From Bryoerythrophyllum caledonicum (lineage: Eukaryota; Streptophyta; Bryopsida; Pottiales; Pottiaceae), in assembly GCA_963971425.1 (NCBI GenBank), contig OZ020517.1, positions 14,727,297-14,791,296 of the forward strand: a stretch of DNA of 64,000 bases. Reading direction: 5' to 3'. Below the pieces are notes generated by a model, which saw only the letters and a program-made list of their open reading frames with translations, was not told where the DNA came from and did not search any database. Of this stretch, positions 35,767 to 49,120 are shown piece after piece; the first letter of the stretch is position 1; each line of letters opens with the position of its first letter. The translations under genes were made by a program, and so were the position numbers.

Positions 35767-37617
35767 GTAAGTTGTCATGATCTCCCACATGCATACGTTA
35801 CTTGCTTATAAGAATCAAGGTATGTCATAAAATATTTTATTCGTGGGTTGATCTCAAATAGTTGTGTAGGTTCTACTTAATATAATCTTACGGACCGAAT
35901 TTCGTCGTTGTTGATTATAAAATGTAGTGCTTGATGACTTGTTGCAAACTTGCTTGTCTGAGGAATTCTATAATATGTGTTTTATGTCTCATATTTCATC
36001 ACAGATGTTGAAGTATCAAGCGATCAATATATGTTTGATAATACAATTGTAATCAAAAATTGATATACTTGTCCTTTGTACATAGATAGCGTTATTGGAG
36101 AAGTTTTTTGTTGCGTGTATGACAATTTAGTCTTTATTCTTTATTTTTAGTGTATTTTTCATTTCTATTCCTTGAACTTTACTATGCATTTGTCCAGTGT
36201 TCAAACTTCAATTTGCTTGTATAGGTTTTTCTACGGAAGGATTTTGGAAGGGCATGTGAAATCATGAAGAACATGATTAAGTTTGTTCACAATGGGATTG
36301 AGGTCATTATTGAGTACAATGGATCTCCTGCTTTTGATATTGATTATAGTGATGCGGTCAAATGGGAACGAAAAGTCCATGAATGAGCTTGATTCTCTTC
36401 AAAGGCGCCTCATCAATATCATTGTTACATTCTATGCAAATCGTACATTGGGATGCCCAGGAGTGAAACTTGTGGAGCTCATCATGCGGCCATCATGTGT
36501 AGAAGATCTTGTTGAGCACAAATACCGGTCCAAGCAAGTTGTTGCGGTAGGGTTCTTGAGACAAATGGTGATGCTCCATGGTGACCTTGCCTTGAAGTTT
36601 GATTGGCCTAGTGAGAAGCCGGTACTACATATGGGTTGTGATGACGCAAAGACATTGTTGGGTGAGCAAATGTCGAATGACGTGTTGAATGAACTTATGT
36701 GTGATTTGAAGACCATTGAATGTCAATTTTCGTTGCATAAGGAATCAATGGATACCATTGGGAATGCAAGGACGATGGGCATCTCAAAGGTTTCAAAACC
36801 ATCACATGTGACCAACGAAGACTTGTCGTTCAAGTTGGAAAGGCTTGGAGTGACAATGATTCAAAGATTTGATAGAATCGATGAGACATTGGATTGTAGA
36901 TTCAACAAGCTTGAAGACACAATGCAAGAGATCAAGTTGCTTCAAGAGAAGTTGTTGCCAAGAGTATGTAGGAGATTGGAAGAGTTGATGACATTCACGA
37001 TGGAGTTTCAACAACACAAATATCCTCACCTTCCTCACTTCAGGAAGCGTGAAAACGGTCGTCTTGTAGTCAAAGTGATCCCTGGGATGCAAGAGTATGT
37101 TCTCCACTTTTTGTGTGAACATAAAGATGGATTCCACATTGTTGAAGATCAAGAAGGATGTGAACTATCAATTGGCACAGAGTCCACTCGAGCATTTCAA
37201 AGCGTTTTAAGGCGAGGACTAAAGATTTTGACGCTCTTGTTGAAGGTAGGGGCACATGTTGGAGCGGGCATGGGTTCAATGGTTCCAGACCTTGGAAAGG
37301 AACTCCTACTTGTTTTGGATACACCGGGGATCGGACTTGATGAGGTGAATGTGAGTACAACACAAATTCTAATGGATGAAGTGAAGCCACATGTTTTACA
37401 TACGGAAGAGAAGGCTGCCGAGCAATGGTTGATAGATGTATTGAAAGAGAAGTGCCCAACTAGCCTTGATATCAAAACCAAGTTCAAGCTTCAGAAGGTA
37501 AGGTACGTGGAGGAAGATGGTGGAGCTGGATGTGTGGCATGGATTTGTGACAAGCACTTTGTGGAAGGTATACATAGCAAAACCTTGACATTGTTGCCTA
37601 GTGACTTGGCTAATTGA

Positions 37618-39610
37618 ATTTTACTATGTAGTTACAGGATAGGTAGTGAATACATGATGAAATATTGTAGGAATGACAATGTAGTTGGGACATGGTAGAA
37701 TGAAGGTGTGAAGTTTGTTAAGTAGATGATGAATGAGAAAGTGAACCATGTGAAGAATCCATCATATAAAAGAATGGGTTTCCGTGTGGAGTCTCTGCAA
37801 AGAACCTCTATATTTTCCAATTGGTGTTTAAGTTGGACGATAGTGATTGGTTTGTGCTTGAAGTAATGGTTTGAGTTGTTTTATTAGATTGTATCATAAG
37901 GTTCTCTTTCATCAATGATATTGGAAGCCATGAAGGATGGAATCATAGAAGTATGAAAGTTGTTTATGATGAACTCCAATTTTTGGGTCATTGTTTTGAT
38001 TTACTTTTGGTTGTTGCCTAATTAGCAAATATAGTTTGTGGTAAAATCATTTCAATTCGACACTTGACTTTCTTTATTACATTGATTGGAAGACATGTCT
38101 ACATGTATGGAAAGGTTGAAAATGACATAAGTTCCATGATTCCATTTGTTCAACTTAAGCCAAAAATGTGTTCCAATAGAAGAAGAATCTTCCAAACATC
38201 TTGTATGATGCAATCATCCTCTAAAAGGTTGGTGACAACTTTTACAACTAACTTGTACAACTTACTTCTTAACAATTCAAAATGTAAGGTGCAAATTGCA
38301 ATTCTTCAAAGAATAGGATTACAATAAGTGAAGTCAATTGTCTTTGTTACACATATGTAGAAATCACTTCTTTGGAAGTAAACGAATTGTATATGTCAAC
38401 TAGGCAATTTCATAGCCGCCAATTTCATGGCTTATCATTTGCAAGTGGATTACAATGCTCATAATTACACCAAAAACATATACATGAATATATGGTAGAG
38501 GTCACTATTTTGGTTAGTTTAAGCCATGGTGCAACATACTTGTAATAATGATCTTCATAGAACAAAATATTACACTTAGAACTTTGAGTGAGTAGTTCAT
38601 ATTCATTTCTTAATATGATAAATGACTTTTCATGATTTTCTTATTAATTGTTGAAGTAAATCCTTGCATACCTTATTTGAGATAATTCTTATTGAACTTC
38701 TTCATCTAACTTGTATCTGCATGGTGTGCAAAACTTTGCTCTTGTTGAAATAGAACTTATTTGCACATAAAAAAATTCCTACTTAAACCTAAATGTATAG
38801 CTTAATGCGAATAAAATGTAACATGAATTTTTAGCTTGGGCACCTTGATTCTTTTGCCATGTATCTAGAAGTTTTGGAGAAATTTCTCTAGCTGAAAGAC
38901 CTTGATAAAACAACGTTGGATTGAAGAGTCAAGTCACAATGTTGCACTCAAAGTTCAACTTGATACACACTAGCTAGAGGTGCAAAGAGCTTGAGTGACC
39001 TCAAGCTATCTTTACAATATTATTTTGTACAAGTTCAGCTGACACCTTTCTTAGCGATTATTGTGCTAAAGTAATCTATAAAGTCACTCATAGTTTAGAA
39101 AGACACCTCTATTGAAGAAAAATATGTTTACTCTAAGTAGTTATCAAATCAGTAGAAGAATCTAACCTCAAGTTGTTCATCAGAATTTGATTGAGATCAA
39201 CCATGATGAAAAATACCCACCCTTTTTTTCCTTAGAGCTCAATTTAGATCTACTTAAATTGATATTTTTATATTCCAAACAAACAAGAAGGATATCCTAT
39301 TCAAATTTCACATGATTTTACAAACAACTCTTTTGCAATTTGCTTCATCTCATTAATAATGAGCATGATTCTCTTGAACCATCATAAAAAGAACCAAGAT
39401 CACAAGTCCACTTTGGAGTTAACTTTATGTCTCATTTCATATTGTACATGATTGTAAGAGCAATGGCAATAGCTAGAGTCGAGAAGAAGTTGGATGATGG
39501 TATGCTATAGTTAGGGGTTGTGCTTCATTGTAGTATTCCCAAAATATTTAATTGCACATCATCCTGTAACATCCAATTGATAAATCTAGTCTAATATATG
39601 TTGTACGCCT
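37618..39610. repeat. 3' flank of copy B
   Basis: No gene. Matches 12759-14797 after copy A, with a small deletion near 38755 relative to 13895-13950. Confidence 0.7.
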
Positions 39611-40910
39611 ATAGAGTACTCGACAACAAACATATGGACACTACTTTTCCACTCTACACTGCTGCCACTTTTTACACCTACCCAGGGCTGGATCTATGAT
39701 GAAATTTCTAGAACAAGATCACTTCTATGTTGACAACATGCATGCCAAATTTCAAGTTGAGAAGATGAATTCAAATAAAGATATTCAAGATTTGCCAACA
39801 TGTGTAGCTATGAGAAAAGTTTTACAGCTGCCAACTTTGACACCCTCCCAAGGGTTGATAGAATTTTTTTCCAATGGAATTTTTAGCATGAGACCATCTC
39901 TATATTTAATACATGTGCGTAAAATTGCAAGTCCACAAGAAACACACAAATAAATATAATTCAAAATCTAGCAACATGTGTAGTTGTGAGAAACATTTCA
40001 CTCCTAGCCAACCTTGACACACTCCCAAGAATTGAATCTTTTGTTTTTGCCCATTAAATTTTTGACATGAGACTACCTCTATGTTGATCACATGTGTGCC
40101 AAATTTGAAGGCCAAAATATCAACATATCAAAAGATTTTTGAAATCTACCAACATGTATAGCTAGTTGTCAGAAATATTTCACTGCTGCCTAATTGGACA
40201 CCCTCCCAAGGATTGAAATTTTTATTTATCCCATGAGATTTTGGTCATGAGACCATCTCTATGTTGATTATACATGTGCTTAATTTCAAGTCCAAAAGAT
40301 CCACAACAAAAAATGGAAACAAATCTAAATCTACCAACATGTGTAGTTGTGAGAAACAATAAGGGAAACCATTTCACTATTGCCAACTTTGGCACCTTTC
40401 TCAAGTCTGAAAATTTGTTAATTGACCATGAAATTTTTGGCACAAGATCATCTTCATGTTGATAACATGTGTGCCAAGATTCAAGGCCAGAAGATGAATA
40501 CATAAAACCATCTTCTAAATCCACCAACATATGTAGCTATGAATAACAATTTTGAATATCTTGTTTTGTATTCATCATGTGGCCTTGGAATTTAGCACAC
40601 TTGTTATAAACATAGAGATGATCTTGTGCCAAACATTTCACAGTAAATTAAAAAAAATCAGCCCTAGGGAGGGTGTCAAAGTTGGTAGCTGTGAATGGAT
40701 CACAACTACACATCTTGGTAGATTTTGAGTATCATTTTTAGTATTCATCTTCAAGACTTGAAATTTGGCACACATGTTTCCAACATAAAAATGTTCTCGT
40801 GCAATAAATTTTATGGCAGATCGACAAATTTTCAACCCTTGGGAGGGTGTTATAGTTGGCAGCAGTGTAGTGTAGAAACCTTGTGTCCATATCTTTGTTG
40901 CCGGGTACTA
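39610..40910. mobile_element. Foldback-type element with internal tandem repeats
   Basis: The outer ends are inverted copies of about 55 bp: GAGTACTCGACAACAAACAT and CACTCTACACTGCTGCC at the left, GGCAGCAGTGTAGTGTAG and TTTGTTGCCGGGTACTATA at the right. Inside are about five direct units of roughly 170-190 bp (each with an ACATGTGTAGC-like word, CACCCTCCCAAGG and GACCATCTCTATGTTGA), then about two inverted units (40620-40870). No protein frame is convincing. Copy A's flank has only the left end. Confidence 0.65.
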
Positions 40911-40919
40911 TAAAGAAAA

Positions 40920-41800
40920 GTTCACTCCAAATGTTTGCTGCATAAAGATACTAGTTGTGGACATAAAGTCAAGCCACATCAAATGTCAATAATTTGTAAC
41001 GTAGAAGTACCCATTGTAACGTAGAGATATTCATAGCCTATAACCACCCCATGCCCAACATGTAGACTAACGATTGAAATTATAAATTTGTTTGGATAAA
41101 TCAATTCACTTTTTATATTCTTACCTATATTAGTTGAGTTTATTAAATAATAAGCATGCATTAATAAGCTCACATAGCCTTTGTGTTTAGATAATCTAGA
41201 TATTACCGGTACTTACTTTTCAAAATGAGCTTTTCTACATAAATTTCATTTCAAGTGGATATTCCTAACTAGTAGCCAATCTTTAACTAGTAAATACCAA
41301 CTAGTAGCTAATCTTCAAGATTACATGCTTCTTAAAACTTAATTCTCTATGCATGAGAATGCTTTCATGTCTATAATACAAGTTCTACAATGAAACTAGA
41401 GCTATCTTGAAAGTAGGATGGATGGCATGTATTGTCATTCTTTACTTTGTATTTATACATGGAAAATGGGATCACATGAGAAAGGTGGTTTGGTTTGGGA
41501 CACTGGAGGGGAATTGTTGGCCAACTCTCATATAAGTTGGAGTTATATGGGGGGAATATTAGCTGGCATTGAGTTGGACTCAAAAACATTCATTGCTAGT
41601 CGTATTCAAGCATTTCATTGGTGCACAAAAAGAGAGCATGATATTTGTCCAAGTTTTTCTTTTCTTCTTGTATTTAAATTTTTCCTTGTCCACTACCTTT
41701 TCTTTCCTCTTCTAGTAAGACTTTTAAAATAACTCAAATTACCTTCAACTATCAAATATTAAGTTCCTCTTAAATAAGTGCCAAGCCAATACTCAATGTT
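40920..41800. repeat. Diverged copy of the 25.4 kb and 54.3 kb region
   Basis: Matches 25400-26110 and 54290-55030 (words AAGTCAAGCCA, ATCAAATGTCAATAATTTGT, CCAACATGTAGACTAAC). No gene. Confidence 0.6.
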
Positions 41801-41809
41801 GACGATGTG

Positions 41810-42172
41810 TTGATTTGTTCAATGGAGTTTTTTTTTGTGACATATGTAGATATTGTTATTGATAGTGATGGATACCATCACTTGTTTTGACACTGAATGT
41901 TATATGACACTTATTATAATTTTCAGTGTACTAATATGAAATATGTACTAGAAAATGCAAACTAGGAGGATTGCCAAGAAAAAATACAATTCAAAGGTAA
42001 CATGATAAGAATATTCATGTCATTGATTGATTTTCTATTTTCTAAAAGACTTCTCAAAAAATAAAGGAGGAGAAAGAAAGCCAATCAAGTTTGATTTTAC
42101 TCCCACGATTGAGAAATATGTCTATATGTAGTGCAATTTTTGAGAAGGATCACATAATCTTTTATATATATA

Positions 42173-42240
<68 letters not shown>

Positions 42241-42740
42241 TGACTCAATAGTCATAATCAGTCTTGTAAGAAAAAACATTTCCGACTATTGTTCTATTGG
42301 TTTGTTTAAAATCGTATAGTTGAAATAGATCCAAAAGTTTTCAATCACACAATTGTTATACGTATTGATACCATAAGAATTTTTAACTAGTGTTTGGCAG
42401 TCTTCCGTTTATAAACTCTTGAACGAGATGGTTTAAAAGTGAGATTCTTAAACCAAGTAAATCTTCTCATTGAAACCAAGTAAATCTTCTCATTGACCAT
42501 TTGGAACCTCATTGTAAAACATATTAAGTTCACCAAAAAAATTTGTTTAAGCAAATTTTGATCATTCAAGTTCTTTTGCAAATGTATATATCTCATTTTG
42601 TTCTTTCTACCTTTTTTAGGATATATTGCACCCATTCTTTACCTCTAAAACTTTGTGCAAGGAACTAATAATATCATGTTCAACAAAATAGTCTCTCTAC
42701 TACTCTATCTTGCTAAACCTGTACTAAACTTGCTTTTCTA
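41810..42740. repeat. Diverged copy of the region after block 2
   Basis: Matches 59050-59480 and 60840-61080 (words TACTAATATGAAATATGTA, AAATCTTCTCATTG, TAAAACATATTAAGTTCAC). The 59-61 kb version has a TTAA element that this one lacks. No gene. Confidence 0.55.
42163..42236. repeat. TA dinucleotide microsatellite
   Basis: An almost uninterrupted TA run with a few TG and CA variants. Confidence 0.95.
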
Positions 42741-44530
42741 AAAATTAATGTCAATTTTGACTTTTTAAAACTCCACAAGATAGTAAAGTTCTTCATAAGT
42801 TCACCCAAAGTTTTGATAAGGTACTTCTATTTTGGACATTGTGTACTATCTTCTTCCACTCCAATGATCATTCAATCAATAGTGGAATTTTGTGGTCTTT
42901 CAACTAGAATCCTTTAAGAAAGTATAAAAGAATTTACTACTCTTTAAACACTAGTCAAAGTAGTTTAGCAATCATTGATAACAAAGAAAAGACACTTTAC
43001 AACCTTTATGAATATTAACATTCTTTTCCTTAATTGAGTTATTGAAAGCCATTTGAATGGTATTTAAGCACCTCTACTCCTTGCGTCAGCCCGGCTATGG
43101 CGGGCTCGGGACAGCGGGAAAGTGCTCGGCCCTCGGCCTAAGCTCCAAAGCTCAACTCTCACCTTGCACACAACCTTGCCCCGCTCACAGCAAAAGGGTA
43201 CAACTTCCACAACAAAAGCCCTACAACTCAAGAAAATGCACCTACAACCAAAAAGTGGAAACTGGACATGAAGTGAATTTTGTTTTTGACACGTGTCTTA
43301 TGGTCAATGGTTGGGCCAAGCTGCCATCCCCTAGCCCAACCACAACAAACTTGGTTGATATGGTCCGATAGTCGAGCCATGACAAATTTGGTTTGACGCC
43401 CACGGTCTTACTTGGGCGTCAAACCCGTCCGGCACGGTGGGCCGCCTCCACCTGGTAGCTCGGGCAGAAATGCAAAGGCGCCACGCCTGATAGTGATGGC
43501 CTTATGTCAATTCAAAGTTCGAAAGAGGAATATTTTCCTTAAAGATTTGGTGAGTTCATTTACATTAGCTACTCTAATTCACTCATTTGTTAATTTTTTT
43601 CCTTTGAAATGTTTTTGATTTACTACCCTAATCCAATATCTCCTCTTAATGTAATCTACACTAAGGATTTACTCAAGTGCATGACTTTTTATAGAAGATA
43701 GTTTTTCATACAAGGAGTGAAAATGTTGACACTTTTCATGTTGGAGAAGTTTTACATGCGTAAGAATCCTTTGTAAAGCCAAGCAAAGACATCACAAATT
43801 TTGTCCTCTTTCTATTTTTTAACATAAAATTTAGCTCTAAATAGCTCTAAATATTTGTAATGAAGTCAAAGAAGAAAAATGCGGCTAAGAATCATGGCAC
43901 AACATGGTTTCTCCTTCCTTTCCAAAGGGTGCAAAAACTATCTCTATATTCAATTTTGTAACCACTTTGTCCTTCCATGTTTTACAAGGATTTTTGTTGA
44001 GGCACCACCAAGCACTTACATTGATTTAATAACCATTAGGAACAAACAAAGAGTAATATCATAAACCAAATGACCAATATCTTACAAATAACTTTATAGT
44101 ATGTGATATTCATGGATAAAAACTTAATACATTTTCTATAACATTAGAGTTATTTGAAACGCCTTCAACACATCAAAAGTGCCAAGTTGGGCTTTAAATT
44201 TGCAAATCTGAGGCATGTTCCCATGATTGCAATTTGTATTTCCAATACTTGAAATTTTGTGCAATGATGCAAGAAGATAAGAGCTACATGCAAATATTTT
44301 TTTATTCTCATCATGCTTCTAGAAAAAAGTTATGCCATCGTTTAAGAAAGTTACCAAACATGAGCACTTTGGGCATCTTCAAAAGCTTTTGCTACCACCT
44401 TCTATCAAATATGCGATTCTATGACATGTAAGTGACATTATTTATTTGACATTCTAAAAGGAAAACCTTCCGGAGTGTGAAACTTTCACTCAAAGACAAG
44501 TCCAAGTATTCTCACCATTTTTGGACAAGG
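42741..44530. other. Non-coding stretch with a GC-rich island
   Basis: No supported gene. 43075-43495 is GC-rich compared with its surroundings and reads like a separate insertion in AT-rich DNA, but no target duplication could be fixed. It includes the hairpin listed below. The remainder is AT-rich with no strong feature. Confidence 0.5.
43391..43424. repeat. Perfect 12-bp hairpin
   Basis: GTTTGACGCCCA, a 10-base loop, then TGGGCGTCAAAC. It stands within the GC-rich island. It might be a Helitron-like 3' hairpin or chance; not assigned. Confidence 0.5.
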
Positions 44531-44534
44531 TGAA

Positions 44535-45490
44535 CAGAACAAACTTTATTTCCTCTAAAAGTTAAAGATCTTCATTTTCTTTCTCATTTCATTTTTTCTT
44601 CTTCAAGAATAAGCATGAACCTTAGTTTGACTGTTTCATTCTTTTGTAAGGTGAAACTATAAATAATCAAATTCAAAATGTGGCTTGGTGATTTGTAAAA
44701 CCCCTTTTATTGCTTAGTTTTATCCACAAAAAATGTTTCACTTCTCCTATACGTGTATAGATTTGGTGTTTGAGGAACTTACATCACATACATTGTACTC
44801 GCATAAAATTTAGAACTTTTATAATGCAAAAATTTGACACCAAGTGAAGTCAAAGTCTGCCAATCTTTGAAACATAGGGAAGACGAAAAAAAAAATTCTC
44901 TTCAATTCATACTCTATAACCTTTTAATCCATATGGTCAAAGAGTGTGAAAATTTGTGAACAAATAGTTTTATTAGTATGAATGAAAATCTTACCATTAG
45001 ATATGGAATTAAGATTTATATTTGTCATTTCTACTCTTTGCACTAGAATGAATGGTTGTGGGATGGTTTTGATGAGACATAGTCATGGTCCTTTAATGGT
45101 TAACCCTTTAACGCCTAAGTGGACCATGACAGCCTAAGAAAATCTACGAACGTGATAGATTATGCAAACGTCATGGACACAGTGGATACATTTCATCTCC
45201 ACCCCATTTCTCAGAAATCATTGTAATTTACCAATGCTTGCATGGATTGGAGATAAGAGAGATCCGTTGGAAAGCTAACATGTAGCTCTTATCCATTCAG
45301 AAGACGTGAGAGACAATGGCCAATTGTGGAAAGAATTATATGACCATAAACACCAAAACTGACCCTGCGACGGCCTTCGTTGCATTAAAGGGTTAACTTG
45401 GAGTTGCTAATGCATGAATTGGTGATAATGATGCGGAAATGGGACCATTTAAGAATGGCACTAATAGGACATGGGTGGTAATGGGTTCAG
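44535..45490. repeat. Upstream flank of pseudogene D
   Basis: Paralogue of 1-1260. No gene. Contains the TTAA element at 45104-45392. Confidence 0.6.
45104..45392. mobile_element. 289-bp TTAA element
   Basis: TTAA at 45100-45103 and 45393-45396; ends CCCTTTAACGCC and TTGCATTAAAGGG. Counterpart at 545-815 in the paralogous flank. Confidence 0.7.
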
Positions 45491-45871
45491 AGGAGCCAGA
45501 AGTTGGCTTTTTGGATGACATTTCAAGGATGATAATCACAGTGAATGATCTTTTTTCATCCAATATTTTTTTGGAGAGTTCATTGAATGTGTAAGTAATA
45601 GATGATGATGAAGCTTGCCTCGTTGAGGTAGTCATGTTTTATCTAGACAAGAAAATCTTTGTGACATGGATCTCAATGTAGTGTATTTTAGAAACTTCTT
45701 GCTTTATCTCAAAACTTGAATTCGAGTCATTCAAATGATATTTTTCAAATTTGAGTCCAACTAATGAAACAAAGCTTATGAAGTCTAGTCTCCAGTCCAC
45801 GTTAAAACTTATAGAAATATATAAAATGAAATAAGATTTTGTAGTTTGAATTTTGGGCCTATAACCGTGGG

Positions 45872-48800
45872 TTGTTACAGTGAGGATTACAAGGTCTTTG
45901 AGCCAGTCTGCAGTCCTTTCCGAGTTGTAGGTTTTCATTGATTCTCATATACCGAGACTAAAGCAACTACTTTCACATACTTGTAGTGCAAGAAAGGATG
46001 TGGAATTCAAACATGGTTCCTTGTGTGACATGCTACGAAGCAATACATCTACGATTAAATTTCGGTCTTTGGGATTGTTCCCCAACAAGAGTGTCACATA
46101 GTGCAGGTCTTGGGAGCTTTGAAAGGCAATAAGTGTTTGAAAATATTGGACCTATATTCTTGTCAAGGAGTGGAAGGTCAAAGAGTGTTGGGGCAATTAT
46201 GGATCTCCTTGATGAAAATTTCTACTTGAAGGAAATCATGTTAGGTTATACACCATTGGAAAAGGATGGAATTGTTAAAGTGGTGAAGGGAGCACTAGAC
46301 AAGAAGGCAAAGGATCAATTGTGGGAAGTGGTGCAAGGCATGGCAACAACAACACCCACGTCTGGAAGAGTTTTATAGTGTGGCGAACCATATTCATGCA
46401 AGCTTGTTTTCTTTACATTTGTTTGGTTTGGAACCCTATCTTTATCATTGGTTATGTATATACTATGATTGATTAACTTTGAAAGAATGTTGTAATTTTT
46501 ATAGACTATGAAATTTGAGTTCCAAAACATGTTAGAACCTTCAATGAATTAGGTGAATTAATAGAAAACGCATATTTTCCATCTAATTTCATATCTAATG
46601 TATGGATTTCAAATAGATTTGATGTATTGGTTATAAAATTGATAAAATATTTCACTTCCTAAAATATTATATTGAACTAGGAATTGACTTGGATTGGTGA
46701 ACTAGATAGTGATCATTCAGATATGTGTTTGATCAAAATGACGCATTGTTAATTTAGCCATGTTTGAGAGCAATACTAAACCATGACTACAAGGTTCAAT
46801 TAATTTGAACATACATCCATCCAAAATCATGTGGACAATTATATCTATATATATTGCACTTCAATTTTTTTATTCTACCTACATCGTATGGTTGTACATG
46901 GCCTTACATAATTTTTGGTAACACAATATATGGTGTACCATTCACTTACTTGACTAATCACTCACTACGTACATGATTTGATGTCACATTTCACTAATCA
47001 AAGCCTCTCGTATGCAAGAGTCAATGGAATTGGTTATTTACAATGACTTAACTCAACATCATACAAATAAAACTACTCTCCGCAAGACAATTATGGAAAA
47101 TGATTCAAGTGCAACTCAAACATGATCAATGACAACAAAAATGAAAGCATTGATTAGGAGAAAGAAAAGAGATGAAGGATCATTAAATGCCCAAAATATT
47201 GTTGGATAACAAACTTGAGAAATTGAGGTACATAACTTCCTTCGTGATGATGGCGGCATGACTATATCGGACATGGCTGGATAATAAGAACACCACACTT
47301 TTCATGATTTGGTGGTTCCAAATCTCCCAATGAGTGGAAGTTGTTCATTTGTGCTTGTATGCAATCTTCCATACCATGATGATCAACCACATCACTTGAA
47401 GAAAATGGGAGAGATCATCACGGAGCTCCAAGAATGATTGAAGTTCATCTTTTCCAACACAAGAATTTCAAATCTATATTGACCTCATGTAATGGTTGTG
47501 TTTACTCACATTGATGAGTGCTCATGGGATACAAGCCCTTTGCTTCAAGCAACCAAGGATTTGAAGAGAAAATTTGAACACTTTCTTGAATTTGAAGATG
47601 ATCATTTCATGGTCAATGTAAAGAATTACAAAGACTTAGGTGATGGTGTGTTCAAGGCCATGGTAAACCACTTGAGAGGCCTATTATCAAGGGTGCCAAA
47701 AACTATTGAATCTCTATACTGGAGGTCATAGCCAAGAGGATTGAAGACAATCCACATGAGTTGATGGTGGATTGGGATAAATTTTCCAGTATTTGTTGTG
47801 AAGTAGTAGAGGTACAAATGATCGATGTATCACATCGAGATTTGGTGAAGAGGAGGAAAGAATTTGTTGATTTGTCACTACATGATAGTGGCCATGTGAT
47901 ATACCATGAAGAACTCAAGATAGTCATTATGAATCCCCACTTATTTTGTCATGGCATCATAGGTGAGCTTATGAATGGAGATAAAATGTCAAGGTATAAA
48001 CCAAATGTGCAACATAGGATTATGAAGGGCAATCTTCAAATGGCATTGGCAAGCACCCATGCAACTATAGAACACAAGGTGGCTTTGGAGGACGTATTGT
48101 TTTGTATTGTTTGAGTCATGCAAAAGATGGAATGCGGGTATGAGCAAGAGGACGGAATCATTATGATTCCATTGATAGTAGCAGATGGATATGGGAAATT
48201 GACTTGGCCAATGAAATCAAAAGGATCAATCCACATGTACATTGGAAGGAGGTTGGGAATTGATGACATAGAGAAGACACTTCTTAGTCTTGGTTTTTTC
48301 CCTCGATTACAAGTTGGTCATGATGTCATTCTACGTTAAATTATTACTTGTTTATCAAAATTTTATCATGTGATGATGTATTCAAATTAAAAAATCATTT
48401 TCTCCTATTTGGATAGGTGACATCAAGGATTTGTTGATTATATAAATGTAGCGATTGAGTACTTATTGCAAATTAAGTGGTTTGTGGAATTGTGGAATTC
48501 AAAATGGCCTAGTGTCTCATATCTCAATATAGATTTTGAAGCAATAGAGGATCAATATTTTCTTGATATAACAACGTATTCAAGAACTAAAATACTTGTG
48601 CTTCATAAAATGAAATCTATGGTGGAAGTTAATGGTCATATGATTAGACAACTCATATGTCATTTCTTTATTTCCTATATATAATCTTAAAGTATTAGCA
48701 AGTCTATGTTTAATATACGATTTGTGTATGCAGGTTTCTCTACAAAAGAAATATAGAAGGACATGTGAAATCATGAAAAGAATGATAAAGTTCATTCATA

Positions 48801-49120
48801 ATGGGATGGAGACCATTATTGAATATAGTGGATCTCCTGCTTTTGATATCAACATAATGATGCGGTCAAATGGGAACAAAGAGTTTGTGAATAAATTGAA
48901 TTTCTTCAAAGGGGTCTCATCAAGCACATTGTTACACTTTGTGCAGATCCTACATTGGGTTGTCCAGGAGTGAAACTTGTGGAACACATCCTGCAGCTAT
49001 CGTGTGTTGAAAAGCTTGTTCCATCCAGAGTTAGGACTGAGCATCAAGTTGTTAGGACTGAGCATCAGAGTAAGGACTGAGCATCAGAGTTAGGACTGAG
49101 CATCAAGTTGAGTCCTTTGT
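45872..49120 (+). pseudogene. LRR-Roc-COR GTPase pseudogene, copy D
   Basis: 45872-45957 keeps a scrap of the leader seen at about 7340 and 7490-7555, joined directly to the last LRRs at 45958. Exon 1 equivalent to 46400 (ends KDQLWEVVQGMATTTPTSGR, then a stop before CGEPYS). Exon 2 equivalent 47067-48312 has the same stops as copy C in the Roc part and the same lost acceptor. Exon 3 equivalent starts 48734 and ends in the GGACTGAGCATCA repeat. The C retroposon at 15639 is absent. Confidence 0.85.
49032..49107. repeat. Short tandem repeat in pseudogene D
   Basis: About four units with GGACTGAGCATCA; the counterpart in C has about six. Confidence 0.75.

Larger units (their letters stand above)
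32632..37617 (+). pseudogene. LRR-Roc-COR GTPase copy B, frameshifted
   Basis: Exons match copy A closely: 32632-33806, 34517-35766 and 36225-37617. From ATG 32632 the frame reads MMVRWIAFLLWLFSF, a hydrophobic start, straight into the LRRs. Two lesions break it. A 227-bp deletion at about 33412-33425 (relative to A 8408-8648) shifts frame and meets TGA at once. A one-base insertion at about 36346 (GATTATAGTGATGCGG against GATATATTGATGCGG) shifts exon 3 and meets TGA soon after. Exon 2 is intact with P-loop, DMAGQEEYHAFHDL and VFTHID, and exon 3 after the insertion is open to the normal LLPSDLAN end. It is either a young pseudogene or could give shortened products. A sequencing error is possible for the one-base change. 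Confidence 0.8.

Noticed and set aside
42097-42279. Minus-strand 60-codon frame with a Tyr-Ile run
   Set aside because: It is a translation of the TA microsatellite.
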